A DNA stretch of 64,000 nucleotides from Nocardia higoensis NBRC 100133. Its GTDB lineage: Bacteria; Actinomycetota; Actinomycetes; Mycobacteriales; Mycobacteriaceae. The stretch spans positions 1 through 64,000 of the forward strand of contig NZ_BAGA01000144.1 in assembly GCF_000308595.1 (NCBI RefSeq), in the 5' to 3' direction. Both the position numbers and the translations under genes were made by a program. Below are positions 28,671 through 37,685 of this stretch, piece after piece. Position 1 is the first letter of the stretch, and each line of letters begins with the position of its first letter. A model generated the notes under the pieces. It was not told the DNA's origin. It saw only the letters and a program-made list of their open reading frames with translations, and did no database searches.

Positions 28671-29372
28671 TCAGCGGGCGGGGACGGGCCGCAGCACGAT
28701 CTCGGTGGGATGTCCGTCGCGCGGCGTCTCCACGGCCTGGCGTACCGCGCGCGCGACGGTCTCCGGGCGCAGGAACTCCTCCGGGTGGTAGTCGCGGCCC
28801 TCGCCCGCGACGATCTCGCGCTGCATGTCGGTGTCGATACGGCCGGGGTGCACGGAGGTGACCCGCAGTTTCGGCTCCTCCAGGCGCAGCGCGTCACCGA
28901 AGGCGCGCAGCCCGAACTTGCTCGCCGCGTAGGAGCCCCAGCCGCCGCTCGCGCGCAGGCCCGCACCCGAATTGATCAGCACCACATGGCCTTCGGCGGC
29001 GCGCAAGGCGGGCAGCAACAGCCTGGTCAGCTCGGCGACGGCGATGAGATTGGCTTCCAGGGTCTTTCGCCACTGCGCCACCGAGGATTCCGCGATGGTG
29101 CCGATGTCGGCGACGCCCGCGTTGTGCACGAGCACGTCGAGCCGGCTGATCGGCGCCACCGCTGCCGCCACCGCCTCGTAGTCGGTGAGTTCGACCGGCC
29201 AGGCCGTCGCCTCGGGCAGTTCCGCGAGAATCGGTCCGAGCGATTCGGCCGTGCGGCCACCGAGCAGCAGTTCATGGGTGGGGGCGAGTTCGCGGGCGAT
29301 GGCTGCCCCCAGGCCGCGGCTCGCGCCGGTGATCAGGGCGGCGGGCTTGGGCAGGCTCGTGACTGCGGTCAT
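28671..29372 (-). CDS. Short-chain dehydrogenase/reductase
   Basis: A 233-residue classical SDR. The NAD(P) motif TGASRGLG (15-22), the structural HNAG (83-86), and the catalytic triad S135, Y148, K152 (YAASK) are all present. An Arg/Gly-rich start of Rossmann fold with TGASRG suggests NADPH preference, not certain. Start ATG 29372 (MTAVTSLPKP). Substrate unknown; this group includes family members annotated as generic oxidoreductases. It is divergent from the glucosylglycerate hydrolase and upstream of the deacetylase on the same strand, 224 bp apart. Confidence 0.92.
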   Translation of the reverse strand: MTAVTSLPKPAALITGASRGLGAAIARELAPTHELLLGGRTAESLGPILAELPEATAWPVELTDYEAVAAAVAPISRLDVLVHNAGVADIGTIAESSVAQWRKTLEANLIAVAELTRLLLPALRAAEGHVVLINSGAGLRASGGWGSYAASKFGLRAFGDALRLEEPKLRVTSVHPGRIDTDMQREIVAGEGRDYHPEEFLRPETVARAVRQAVETPRDGHPTEIVLRPVPAR

Positions 29373-29516
29373 GGCGCCCAGGGTAGACAGCGCCGCCGTG
29401 TCCGGCCGGGCCGGGCGGAACAGGCCCGGGGGTGTCGGAGCGAACGCGCGGCGGCCGCACCGCGTACATACCCCGCAGAGCGGGCGGGTAAGCGCCCGGC
29501 AACGCAGAATAGAGAA

Positions 29517-30854
29517 ATGGCACATCCGGGGTTCACCCCCACGCAACTCGCGGCACGAGCCGCCTACCTTCTGCGTGGCAACGACCTGGGCACCATGACC
29601 ACTGCCGCGCCGCGCCTGTATCCGCACATGTGGAGCTGGGACGCCGCGTTCGTGACGGTCGGTCTGGCCCCGCTGAGCGTCGAGCGCGCGGTCGTCGAGC
29701 TCGACACCCTGCTCTCGGCGCAATGGAAGAACGGGATGATCCCGCACATCGTCTTCGCCAACGGCAAGGACGGCTACTTCCCCGGTCCGGCGCGCTGGGA
29801 GTGCAGGCAGCTGGCCGCGCACGCCCCCGACGGACCGGACACCTCCGGCATCATGCAGCCGCCGGTGCACGCCATCGCCGTGCAGCGCGTCCTCGACCAT
29901 TCGCGCAGGCACGGGCGCAGCACCAGGGCGGTGGCCGAGGAGTTCCTGAACCGGCGCTGGCCGGATCTGGTGCGCTGGCACCGCTGGCTGGCCGAGGCCC
30001 GCGACTCCGAGTCGAACGGGCGGATCACGCTGTATCACGGCTGGGAATCGGGCATGGACAACTCGCCGCGCTGGGACCGCGCCTACGCGAACGTCGCCCC
30101 CGGCGACCTGCCACCCTACGAGCGCGCCGACGTGCTCGTCGTATCCGATCCCACCCAGCGGCCCAGCGACCGGGAGTACGACCGCTACCTGTGGCTGGTC
30201 GAGCAGATGCGCCGGGTCGGCTACGACGACGATCAACTGCGCGCCACCATGAGCTTCGCGGTGCAGGACGTGTTCGTCACCGCGATCTTCGCGCTGGCCT
30301 GCGAGGTGCTGGCCGATATCGGCGAGGAGCACCGGCAGCCGCACGTCGATGTGCGCGACCTGCGGGCGTGGGCGGACCGGTTCCGCACCGGCGTCATCGC
30401 GACCACCGATCCGCGCAGCGGCGTGGCGCGCGATTTCGACGTGCGCATGCAACGCTCGATCAGCACCGAGACGCTGGCCGGGTTCGCGCCGCTGCTGTGC
30501 GGCGGGCTGCCGCGCGCGACCGAGCGGGCGCTGCTGCGGCTGTTCGAGGGCCCGCGCTTCTGCGGGCACCCGGATCTGCGCTACGCGCTGCCGCCGTCCA
30601 CCTCGCCGGTCTCCAAGGACTTCCGTTCCCGCGAATACTGGCGCGGCCCGGTCTGGCCGGTGATGAGCTGGCTGTTCTCCTGGGCGTTCGCCCGCCGCGG
30701 CTGGGCCGAGCGGGCCCACACCCTGCGCGCCGAAGGGCTGCGCCAGGCCGCCGACGGCAGCTTCGCCGAGTACTACGAGCCGTTCACCGGCGAACCGCTG
30801 GGCAGCATGCAGCAATCCTGGACCGCCGCCTCAGTACTGGATTGGCTCGGCTGA
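29517..30854 (+). CDS. ggh: Glucosylglycerate hydrolase (GH63-type)
   Basis: A 445-residue (alpha/alpha)6-barrel glycosidase. The N-terminus (GFTPTQLAARAAYLLRGNDL) and the segment RLYPHMWSWDAAF match my memory of mycobacterial glucosylglycerate hydrolase, which splits glucosylglycerate into glucose and glycerate, mobilising this compatible solute after nitrogen starvation. D181 (GMDNSPRWD) and E418 (FAEYYEP) are offset by one from D182 and E419, which I recall as the catalytic pair in the M. hassiacum enzyme. ATG 29517 is the start. The next gene begins 7 bp downstream, so the two are cotranscribed. Confidence 0.88.
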   Translation: MAHPGFTPTQLAARAAYLLRGNDLGTMTTAAPRLYPHMWSWDAAFVTVGLAPLSVERAVVELDTLLSAQWKNGMIPHIVFANGKDGYFPGPARWECRQLAAHAPDGPDTSGIMQPPVHAIAVQRVLDHSRRHGRSTRAVAEEFLNRRWPDLVRWHRWLAEARDSESNGRITLYHGWESGMDNSPRWDRAYANVAPGDLPPYERADVLVVSDPTQRPSDREYDRYLWLVEQMRRVGYDDDQLRATMSFAVQDVFVTAIFALACEVLADIGEEHRQPHVDVRDLRAWADRFRTGVIATTDPRSGVARDFDVRMQRSISTETLAGFAPLLCGGLPRATERALLRLFEGPRFCGHPDLRYALPPSTSPVSKDFRSREYWRGPVWPVMSWLFSWAFARRGWAERAHTLRAEGLRQAADGSFAEYYEPFTGEPLGSMQQSWTAASVLDWLG

Positions 30855-30861
30855 ACCACCG

Positions 30862-31737
30862 ATGAAACGCCAAGATCTCGACGACGCCATCGTGCTCTCG
30901 TCCACCGGCCCGCTACGCCGCCCGCCACTGCACATGGAGGTGGCGGGCACCGATCGGATGTTGCTGCGCCAGCAGGGGCTGGCGATTCTGCTGGGCCGCA
31001 TCGACGCGACCCGCACCGGGGTGGAGCTGTTCCGCCGCACCGGTTTCCGTGCTCCGCTCCCGCCACTGCCGCCCGCACCGCAGTCCGGCCCCGCCGCGGA
31101 CGCGCAGTGGCTGTCGTGTTTCGCCGATATGCTCGCCCGCGCGGACAACTCGCCGTTGCACCCTGGCCGCTGGTTGCTGGAGTATCGCGAGCGCCTGACC
31201 CCCGGCACCTGGGAAGAGGAGTTGCTGCGCGACTGGCCGGGCGGATACCTGGACTGGCGGCGCGGCTGCACGGCCGTCATCCCGTTGCGGCCGCTCACCG
31301 AGCCGGACGCCCCGTGGATGCCCGCGTTGCGGGAGCGGGCGCGCACCGGCGACCTCGCGCCGGTACTGCTCTGGGAGGTATCGGGTTTCGACGGCTGGGT
31401 GATCCTCGACGGTCACGACCGGGCCGTCGCCGCGCTGGCCGAGGGGCGCGAACCCGCCTCGATCGTGCTGGCCCGCGGGTGGAGCGTCGCACGGCAGACC
31501 GAGGCGATCCTCGGCGCGGTCGACCATCAGCGCAAGGTGCTGGCCGGACTGCGCGACGACCGGGCCCGGCGCGCCGCCACGGCCCGGATGGACGCGGGCA
31601 TGGCGCGGTTCGCCTACGGTCACGAGCGGACGATGGCCTGGCCGGTGCCGGGCGGGACGAGCGGGTGGACGGACGCGCTGATGGACTACCGCGGTTCCCA
31701 GCTCACGACACACCAGCAACACTGGTCACCGCGCTAA
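30862..31737 (+). CDS. Hypothetical protein, 291 aa, with a ParB-like motif
   Basis: No family is recognised with confidence. The protein is soluble, with a helical N-terminal half containing Trp-rich segments (EYRERLTPGTWEEELL, DWPGGYLDWRRG). Residues ~165-205 read VLLWEVSGFDGWVILDGHDRAVAALAEG; the phrase DGHDRAVAAL is similar to the D-G-H-x-R box of ParB/Srx-fold proteins. This may indicate a nucleotide-binding ParB-like domain but is a single-motif inference. It starts 7 bp after the glucosylglycerate hydrolase and is expected to be in the same operon. Confidence 0.7.
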   Translation: MKRQDLDDAIVLSSTGPLRRPPLHMEVAGTDRMLLRQQGLAILLGRIDATRTGVELFRRTGFRAPLPPLPPAPQSGPAADAQWLSCFADMLARADNSPLHPGRWLLEYRERLTPGTWEEELLRDWPGGYLDWRRGCTAVIPLRPLTEPDAPWMPALRERARTGDLAPVLLWEVSGFDGWVILDGHDRAVAALAEGREPASIVLARGWSVARQTEAILGAVDHQRKVLAGLRDDRARRAATARMDAGMARFAYGHERTMAWPVPGGTSGWTDALMDYRGSQLTTHQQHWSPR

Positions 31738-31759
31738 CCGGTAGCTATCGTCGACCGGC

Positions 31760-32509
31760 ATGGACTCCACTTCCCGGAGATCGACCCGCGCACTGATGCT
31801 GTCCGCGCTCGCCTTGGGTGGCATCCTCACCGCAACCGTCCCCGCTCCCACGGCGACGGCGGCCCCCACCGGACCCGACGTGTCCTCCTGGCAACACATC
31901 GACGGCAGGCTCATCGACTGGTTCGCCGTGCGCCGGGCCGGGCACCCGTTCGCCATGGTGAAGGCGACCGAGGGCCTCGATTACGTCAACCCCTATTTCG
32001 TGCCGGACTCACTGCTCATGCGTGCCGCGGGCGTCGCGCGCGGCACGTACCACTACGCCCGCCCCCAGCTGCCGCCCGAACCGCAGGCCGTCCTGTACGC
32101 GGCGACGGTCCTCGGCCAGAACGGGCCGCTCGATCTGCCGCCGGTGCTCGATCTGGAGCACTCCGGTGGCCTCGCCCCCGGCGCGCTGATCGACTGGACG
32201 CATCGCTACCTGAACACGGTGCGCGCGCTGACCGGCCGGACGCCGATCATCTACACCTACCCGGTGTTCTGGCGCACCGCCATGGCCGATACGAATCAGT
32301 TCACCCACTATCCGCTGTGGATCGCCGACTATCGCGGCAATGCCGCACCGGAAGTACCCGGCGGGTGGCCCACCTGGACGTTCTGGCAGACCACCGACCG
32401 GGGCTCGGTGCCCGGCATCGCGGGCCCGACCGATCTCAACGTCTACAGCGGCGCCCAGGGCGATTTCGCGCGCTTCGCGAACATGAGCGGGCTGTTCGGC
32501 AGCAGCTGA
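31760..32509 (+). CDS. Secreted GH25 lysozyme
   Basis: A 249-residue exported muramidase. A signal peptide (residues 1-36, ending TATAAP) is followed by a GH25 catalytic barrel: GPDVSSWQ at the start, VKATEGLDYVNPYF, the catalytic acidic pair in PVLDLEHSGG, then YTYPVFWRT and the late PLWIADYRG and TFWQTTDRG motifs. It hydrolyses the beta-1,4 bond between MurNAc and GlcNAc, acting outside the membrane on own or foreign peptidoglycan. No cell-wall-binding domain is present. Starts 22 bp after the 291-aa gene. Confidence 0.93.
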   Translation: MDSTSRRSTRALMLSALALGGILTATVPAPTATAAPTGPDVSSWQHIDGRLIDWFAVRRAGHPFAMVKATEGLDYVNPYFVPDSLLMRAAGVARGTYHYARPQLPPEPQAVLYAATVLGQNGPLDLPPVLDLEHSGGLAPGALIDWTHRYLNTVRALTGRTPIIYTYPVFWRTAMADTNQFTHYPLWIADYRGNAAPEVPGGWPTWTFWQTTDRGSVPGIAGPTDLNVYSGAQGDFARFANMSGLFGSS

Positions 32510-32542
32510 ACCGGGGCGGCCGCGCCGGCCGGCCCGAGGCGG

Positions 32543-34591
32543 TCAGACGCCGATCCGGCCGCCACCGGAGCGCCACACCGCCACGACCGCCGGACGCGGC
32601 TGCGCGTCGCCGCCCTCGGGCCAGTGCGAGGTCGGGTTCTCCGCCGTCGCATCGTCGTCCTCGCCGGGATGCTGCACGCAGACGAGCACTCGCGACTCGG
32701 TGACGATCGGACCGCAGGTCTCCGCCGACTTCGGCACGGTGAGGAACTGCTTGGTCTCCCCCCGATTCGGGCCGTCCAGCACCACCGAGAACAACCCGTC
32801 GTTGGACTTCAGCGCATTGCCGTCGGTGGAGATCCACAGGTTGCCGTACGGATCGAAGGCCAGGTTGTCCGGGCAGGAGATCGGGCTGACCCGGCTCTTG
32901 TCGAACCCGCCGAAGTAGGTGTCGGCAGCCACCGGATCGCCGCAGACCAGCAGCAGCGACCAGGTGAATTCGGTGCCGGCGTGGTCGTCGTCGATCTCCA
33001 GGACCTGGCCGTTCTTGTTCAGGTGGCGCGGATTGGCCTCGTCGGCGATGGGCTTGCCCTCGGTGCCGCGCTTGTCGTTGTTGGTCAGCGCCACGTAGAC
33101 CTTGCCGGTGACCGGGCTGGCCTCGAAGTCCTCCGGCCGGTCCATCTTGGTCGCGCCCACCTTGTCGGCCGCGAGCCGGGTGTAGACCGCGACCTCCTCG
33201 GCGGTGAAACCCTCAACCAGGGACTTGCCCCTGCCGTCCGCACCGGTCTCGAGCAGCGGGATCCAGCGGCCCTTGCCGGTGAAGCCCCGGTCGGAGGGCA
33301 CCGTACCGGAACCGTCGATCGCCTCGGCGTGATCGCCGGTCAGCTGGGCGACGTAGAGCGTGCCCGCGTCCAGGATGGTCATATTGGCGCGGCGGCTCGC
33401 GGCGCCGGTGCCCGGCTGGATCCGGCGCGCGGACACGAACTTGTACATGTAGTCGAAGCGTTCGTCGTCGCCGGTGTAGGAGACCACGGTGCCGTCGGCG
33501 GTGACGTGGATGGTGGCGCCCTCGTGCTTGAGCCTGCCCATGGCGCTGTGCTTGACCGGCACCGAGGCCGGATCCCACGGGTCGACCTCGATCACATAAC
33601 CGAATCGGTTGGCCTCGTTGGGTTCCTGCGCCAGATCGAAGCGCTTGTCGGCGCGCTCCCACTTGTGGACGGTGGCGCCCCCGGCGAAGCCGTAGCGCTT
33701 CAGTGCCGCGGCGGGCCGCTCACCGGTCACCTTGTCGGCATTGGCGAAATAGCCGTGGATGTTCTCCTCGCCGGAGAGCACGGTGCCCCACGGCGTCACC
33801 CCGCCCGCGCAGTTGTTGACGGTGCCGAAAACCTTGGTGCCGGTCGGGTCGGCGGAGGTCTTGACCAGATCGCTGCCCGCGGCCGGGCCGGTCAGGACGA
33901 ATTCGGTATTCGGGGTGATGCGGCGGTTGTACTTGCCGAAGGTGGGTTTCAGTGCACCGGAACCGGATTCGCCCACCACCTCGACAACGCTGAGGCCGTG
34001 CGCCATCTGGGTGACGGCGATCTGCTCGTCGGTGGGCTTGTCGGCGTCGTAGCCGCGGAACATGTTCGGCCCGGTGGTGTACTCGTGGTTGACCACCAGC
34101 AGGTACCTGTTGGGCTCACCGTCGATCGGCAGCAGCGCGGCGAAGTCGTTGTTGAAGCCGAACTGCTTGCTCTGCGCCTCGGCGGTCTGGCGGTCGAAGT
34201 CGAAGGCGGGCGCGTCGGGCAGCACCGGATCGCCCCAGCGGATGACGACGCCCTGCTCGTACCCCTCGGGGACGACGACCGCGTCCTCGGTGTTCGGCGC
34301 GACGGCGGTGAAGTCGGTACCGGGGATGGTCTCGCCGCCCTCACCGGACGGCGCGGAGGCGTCGTCGCCGCACGCCGCCAGCGCGCTCGCGGCACCCACC
34401 GCGAGCACGGCCGCCGCACTGCCCTTGAGCAGTCCGCGCCGGTTCAGGGAGGCGACGATGTCACCGAAGTAGGCGTTGCCCGAGGTGTTGGGGACCTCGT
34501 GGAAACAGGCGTTGGCGCACTTGTATTCGCACGTCACCCTGGACCGGGACGAACGTCCGTCGTGGGTGACGAACAGGGCAAGAGGCTTCAC
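32543..34591 (-). CDS. PhoX family phosphatase (DUF839), Tat-exported
   Basis: A 682-residue enzyme. The N-terminal ~45 residues contain the Cys cluster CEYKCANACFHEVPNT typical of actinomycete PhoX-like proteins, followed by a twin-Arg signal (LNRRGLLKGSAAA) and a possible lipobox (LAAC, C74). The beta-propeller core includes VNHEYTTGPNMF, NNCAGGVTPWGTVLSGEEN and the late SCPDNLAFDPYGNLWISTDG segment that binds calcium in PhoX. It should dephosphorylate organic phosphate outside the cell. GTG 34591 follows AGGAG at 6 nt spacing. Divergent from the YciI-sigma operon. Confidence 0.92.
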   Translation of the reverse strand: MKPLALFVTHDGRSSRSRVTCEYKCANACFHEVPNTSGNAYFGDIVASLNRRGLLKGSAAAVLAVGAASALAACGDDASAPSGEGGETIPGTDFTAVAPNTEDAVVVPEGYEQGVVIRWGDPVLPDAPAFDFDRQTAEAQSKQFGFNNDFAALLPIDGEPNRYLLVVNHEYTTGPNMFRGYDADKPTDEQIAVTQMAHGLSVVEVVGESGSGALKPTFGKYNRRITPNTEFVLTGPAAGSDLVKTSADPTGTKVFGTVNNCAGGVTPWGTVLSGEENIHGYFANADKVTGERPAAALKRYGFAGGATVHKWERADKRFDLAQEPNEANRFGYVIEVDPWDPASVPVKHSAMGRLKHEGATIHVTADGTVVSYTGDDERFDYMYKFVSARRIQPGTGAASRRANMTILDAGTLYVAQLTGDHAEAIDGSGTVPSDRGFTGKGRWIPLLETGADGRGKSLVEGFTAEEVAVYTRLAADKVGATKMDRPEDFEASPVTGKVYVALTNNDKRGTEGKPIADEANPRHLNKNGQVLEIDDDHAGTEFTWSLLLVCGDPVAADTYFGGFDKSRVSPISCPDNLAFDPYGNLWISTDGNALKSNDGLFSVVLDGPNRGETKQFLTVPKSAETCGPIVTESRVLVCVQHPGEDDDATAENPTSHWPEGGDAQPRPAVVAVWRSGGGRIGV

Positions 34592-34835
34592 GATCACTCC
34601 TGACTGAGGCTGTTCGCGCACCGTAAACGCCGCAGACGAGTCGGAGGCGACAGCGCGGTGAACAGCCGGACAACGCCTCGTACCCACCCGTTGTGCCCTT
34701 TCTACGCCCGGCCGCCCGATTAGGGTGGACGCGGATTCCCCGAAAAGAATTTCCGGGCGAGGTGTCGATCCGGCGGCGACCTGTTCGACCTTGTGGTGAG
34801 AGGGCCGGAAGGGCCCGCGAAACGAGGAGCACACC

Positions 34836-35255
34836 ATGAGCAAGTACATGCTGATCTGGCGGCCGACCGACGCCGCGATGGCCGCGATGGCCGAGACCCC
34901 GTTCGAGGAGATGCTCGACAAGGTCGGGCGGTTCAACGACGAACTGATCCGCGCGGGCGTGCTGCTCGCCGCCGAGGGGCTCGACGATCCGGCCGAGGGC
35001 GTGGTCCTCGACTTCACCGGCGACACCCCGGTGATCACCGACGGCCCCTACGGCGAGACCAAGGAGCTGTTCACCGGCTACTACATCCTCGACGTCGCGT
35101 CCAAGGAAGAGGCGATCGAGTGGGCCAAGCGGGCGCCCAACCAGCAGGGCAGCAAGGTCGAGATCCGGCGCATCCCGACGATCGACGAGTTCCCGCAGGA
35201 CAACGAGTGGATCGCCAAGGAGCGCGCCTGGCGCGAGGAGACCGGCCAGCTGTGA
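34836..35255 (+). CDS. YciI/YCII family protein (sigma-associated)
   Basis: A 139-residue dimeric alpha/beta barrel protein: MSKYMLIWRPTDAAM, EEMLDKVGRFNDELIRAGVLLAAEGL, DGPYGETKELFTGYYILDV, IEIRRIPT-type ending. Proteins of this type (formerly DGPF domain) accompany ECF42 sigma factors, and here the stop overlaps the GTG of the sigma gene (GTGA), so they are coupled. The ribosome site GAGGAG is good. It may sense a small metabolite or act with the sigma factor; its biochemical role is not established. Confidence 0.93.
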   Translation: MSKYMLIWRPTDAAMAAMAETPFEEMLDKVGRFNDELIRAGVLLAAEGLDDPAEGVVLDFTGDTPVITDGPYGETKELFTGYYILDVASKEEAIEWAKRAPNQQGSKVEIRRIPTIDEFPQDNEWIAKERAWREETGQL

Positions 35256-36481
35256 CCGCGGGGACCGCGCGCCGCACCGTCGAGGCGGTGTGGCGCAGCG
35301 AGTCCGCCCGGATCGTCGGTGGTCTCGCCCGCTACACCGGCGATTTCGCGCTCGCCGAGGACCTGGCCCAGGAGGCGCTGGCCGAAGCGCTGGTCTCCTG
35401 GTCGGTGGAGGGGGTGCCCCGCGAGCCGACCGCCTGGCTGCTCACGGTGGGCCGCCGCCGGGCCGTCGACGGATTCCGGCGGCGCGCCGCCCTCGACGCC
35501 AAGTACGCCGAACTCGCCAGGACCCTGGACGAATCCGTCGAGGACGACCTGTTCGATCCCGAGCACATCGACGACGACGTGCTGGCCCTGATGTTCGTCG
35601 CCTGCCATCCTGTACTGGGCAGAGAAGCCCGGATCGCACTGACGCTGCGGGTGGTGGGCGGCCTCACCAGCCAGGAGATCGCCCAGTCGTTCTTCGTCCC
35701 CGTCTCCACCGTGCAGGCGCGCATCACCCGCGCGAAGAAGGCGCTGACGGCGGCCGGAGTGGAGTTCGAGGTGCCCGGCGCACGGCAGCGGCGGGAGCGG
35801 CTGGGGTCGGTGCTGCAGGTGATCTACCTGATCTTCACCGAGGGGTCGTCGGCATCCGGCGGCGACACCTGGCTGCGCACCGAATTGGCCGGGGAGGCAT
35901 TGCGTCTGGGCCGGGTGCTGTCCCGGCTCGCGCCCGAACCGGAGGTCTTCGGACTCCTGGCGCTGATGGAGCTCACGGCCGCGCGGTTCCCGGCCCGGCT
36001 GGACGGCGCGGGCAGGCCGGTGCTGCTGGAGGACCAGGACCGCACGCGCTGGGACCGGGCCGCGATCCGCCGTGGCCTGGCCGCGCTGGAGCGGGCGCGC
36101 GGCGAACGCGGACTCGGGCCGTATGCCGCGCAGGCGGAGATCGCGGCCTGCCACGCCCGGGCACCCTCTGTCGCGGAGACCGACTGGGCGCGGATCGTGG
36201 CCGTGTACGACGCGCTGGTGCAGGCCACGGCGTCCCCGGTGGTCGAGCTCAACCGGGCGGTGGCGGTCGCGATGCTCTCGGGCCCGGAGGCCGCGCTCGG
36301 CCTGGTCGAGGGAATCGATCTGCCCGGCTCGCATCTGGTGCCCGCGGTGCGCGGGGAGCTGCTGGCCCGATCGGGACGCAGGGACGAGGCACGCGAGGAA
36401 TACCTGCGGGCCGCGAAGCTGTGCGCCAATGCGGCACAGCGCTCGGTGCTCGAGGAGAAGGCCGCAGCGCTCGGCGGCTGA
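35252..36481 (+). CDS. ECF42-type RNA polymerase sigma factor with TPR C-terminal domain
   Basis: A 409-residue sigma factor. Region sigma2 (residues ~5-75, AEDLAQEALAEALVSW, PTAWLLTVGRRRAVDGFRR) and sigma4 (residues ~105-160, VGGLTSQEIAQSFFVPVSTVQARI) are followed by the ~200-residue DUF6596/TPR domain found in ECF42, which replaces an anti-sigma factor as control element. GTG 35252 overlaps the YciI stop. ECF42 factors often direct transcription of the neighbouring YciI gene. The C-terminal motif VVELNRAVAVAMLSGPEAALGLVE is characteristic. Confidence 0.93.
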   Translation: MTAGTARRTVEAVWRSESARIVGGLARYTGDFALAEDLAQEALAEALVSWSVEGVPREPTAWLLTVGRRRAVDGFRRRAALDAKYAELARTLDESVEDDLFDPEHIDDDVLALMFVACHPVLGREARIALTLRVVGGLTSQEIAQSFFVPVSTVQARITRAKKALTAAGVEFEVPGARQRRERLGSVLQVIYLIFTEGSSASGGDTWLRTELAGEALRLGRVLSRLAPEPEVFGLLALMELTAARFPARLDGAGRPVLLEDQDRTRWDRAAIRRGLAALERARGERGLGPYAAQAEIAACHARAPSVAETDWARIVAVYDALVQATASPVVELNRAVAVAMLSGPEAALGLVEGIDLPGSHLVPAVRGELLARSGRRDEAREEYLRAAKLCANAAQRSVLEEKAAALGG

Positions 36482-36498
36482 ACTCGGGCACGGTGAAA

Positions 36499-36626
36499 CC
36501 CCGAGTCGATCCCGCGCACGGCGGCGGGCACGGGCGCGACCCCGGAGTCGATGCCGACTCCCTCGGCGAGCACGGTGCGGCCCCGAGTCGATGCGGCCTG
36601 AGACGGCGCGGACCCGAGTCGCTATC
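36499..36626. repeat. Four dispersed CCCGAGTCGATGC-type repeats
   Basis: Near-identical 12-14 bp elements occur at 36499-36510, 36541-36554, 36581-36594 and 36611-36626, spaced ~30-41 bp, in the 263-bp gap between convergent genes. The consensus is CCCGAGTCGATGC. No gene is seen in this stretch. Origin and role are unknown; they may be degenerated copies of a longer tandem unit. Confidence 0.6.
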
Positions 36627-36663
36627 GCATGAGACGGCGGGCACGGCGGCAGGCGTGCGCGGG

Positions 36664-36690
36664 AACGCCCGGCGGTACACGCCGGGCGTT
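36664..36690. terminator. Strong bidirectional hairpin
   Basis: AACGCCCGGCG at 36664-36674 pairs perfectly with 36680-36690 around the loop GTACA. The sequence lies between the convergent sigma-factor gene and the 274-aa membrane protein gene and ends in TTCG on the + strand. Confidence 0.8.
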
Positions 36691-36744
36691 CGGGTTCAGG
36701 ATGGGCGGGATGCGTCGCCCGGCGCGTCGGGCAGGTGGCCGGGT

Positions 36745-37569
36745 TCAGGCGTTCACCGGGACGGACAGCACGACGTCGGTCTCGTTGCCGGGCAGATAGT
36801 GCACCTGCACGATCCGGCCGACCTGGACATTGGCGACGCCGGCCGGCGGCAGGAACTTCTCGGCGCGGGTGCTGAACATGCTGCCGTCGGGCCGGGTGAC
36901 GGCGAGACCGAGCACGACCTTGGTGTACCCGTCGCGGATCTCGCCCGGCACGTCCAGCGATTGCACGACCGCCTGGGCGGCGATACCGCGCGCGGCGATG
37001 TCGAGCTTGGCCTGCGTGGTGAAACCCTTGCGGAGCATGGACTGGTTCATCACCTGCTGCGCCGCGACGCTGTTGCCGGACAGGTCGACCTGCACCTTGC
37101 CGGGCCGGTGCGGAAGGTACCGGACCGGCAGCACCACGCCCGGCCGCAGCAGGGACAGTTCGGTGAGCGGCACGACCATCCGCGCCGACGCCGGGAACAC
37201 CGCGCCGTCCGCCCCCTCGACGCTGAAGTCGATCCGGACCATCGGCCGGTCGTTGACCTGCACACCGGTCTCACCGACCGACTTCACGGTGCCGATGCCG
37301 ACGAGCGCGTCGCGGAACTCACCGGTGTTGCCGCCGGTGAACGCCGCCAACAGGTCCCCGCCGAACAGTCCGCCCGCGAGCGAGGTGAAGGTGAAGACCG
37401 TGCTCACCGCGACGACCGCGAGGATCGGCAGGGCCAGGTAGCCGTTGGCCCAGGCGAGGACTCCGGGCTCCCAGGGCGAGCCGGGCTGGTAGGTCAGGCC
37501 GTGCCAGAGGTAGACGCCGATGGCCAGGGCGGCGGCGGTGACGACGGCGACGCGCAGGGTGCGGATCAT
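36745..37569 (-). CDS. Membrane-anchored protein with duplicated beta domain, 274 aa
   Basis: Two membrane helices (residues ~5-22 and 40-65) are followed by two extracytoplasmic beta-rich domains that resemble one another. The first contains VRIDFSVEGADGAVFPASARMVVPL...LPVRYLPHRPG and the second VVLGLAVTRPDGSMFSTRAEKFLPP...VQVHYLPGNET. The shared pattern is two strands, a D-G turn, a Pro-containing strand and a V-x-Y-L-P end, as in DUF3592-like domains. Function unknown. ATG 37569 follows GAGGAG at 6 nt spacing. It follows the LpqH-like gene on the same strand after 116 bp. Confidence 0.78.
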   Translation of the reverse strand: MIRTLRVAVVTAAALAIGVYLWHGLTYQPGSPWEPGVLAWANGYLALPILAVVAVSTVFTFTSLAGGLFGGDLLAAFTGGNTGEFRDALVGIGTVKSVGETGVQVNDRPMVRIDFSVEGADGAVFPASARMVVPLTELSLLRPGVVLPVRYLPHRPGKVQVDLSGNSVAAQQVMNQSMLRKGFTTQAKLDIAARGIAAQAVVQSLDVPGEIRDGYTKVVLGLAVTRPDGSMFSTRAEKFLPPAGVANVQVGRIVQVHYLPGNETDVVLSVPVNA

Positions 37570-37685
37570 GAGAACTCCTCGAAAGTGTTGGGGAACAGGT
37601 TGTTCCGGGTTCCTGGCCACCCCGTCGTCGCGATTGCGGTGCGCGACGACGGGGAGCCGGGTGCTCGGACCGAGCGGAGATCGCC

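Noticed and set aside
32624..34603. 659-aa + strand frame opposite the PhoX-like gene
   Set aside because: PhoX motifs and Tat signal on the minus strand are decisive; the + frame shows no domain.
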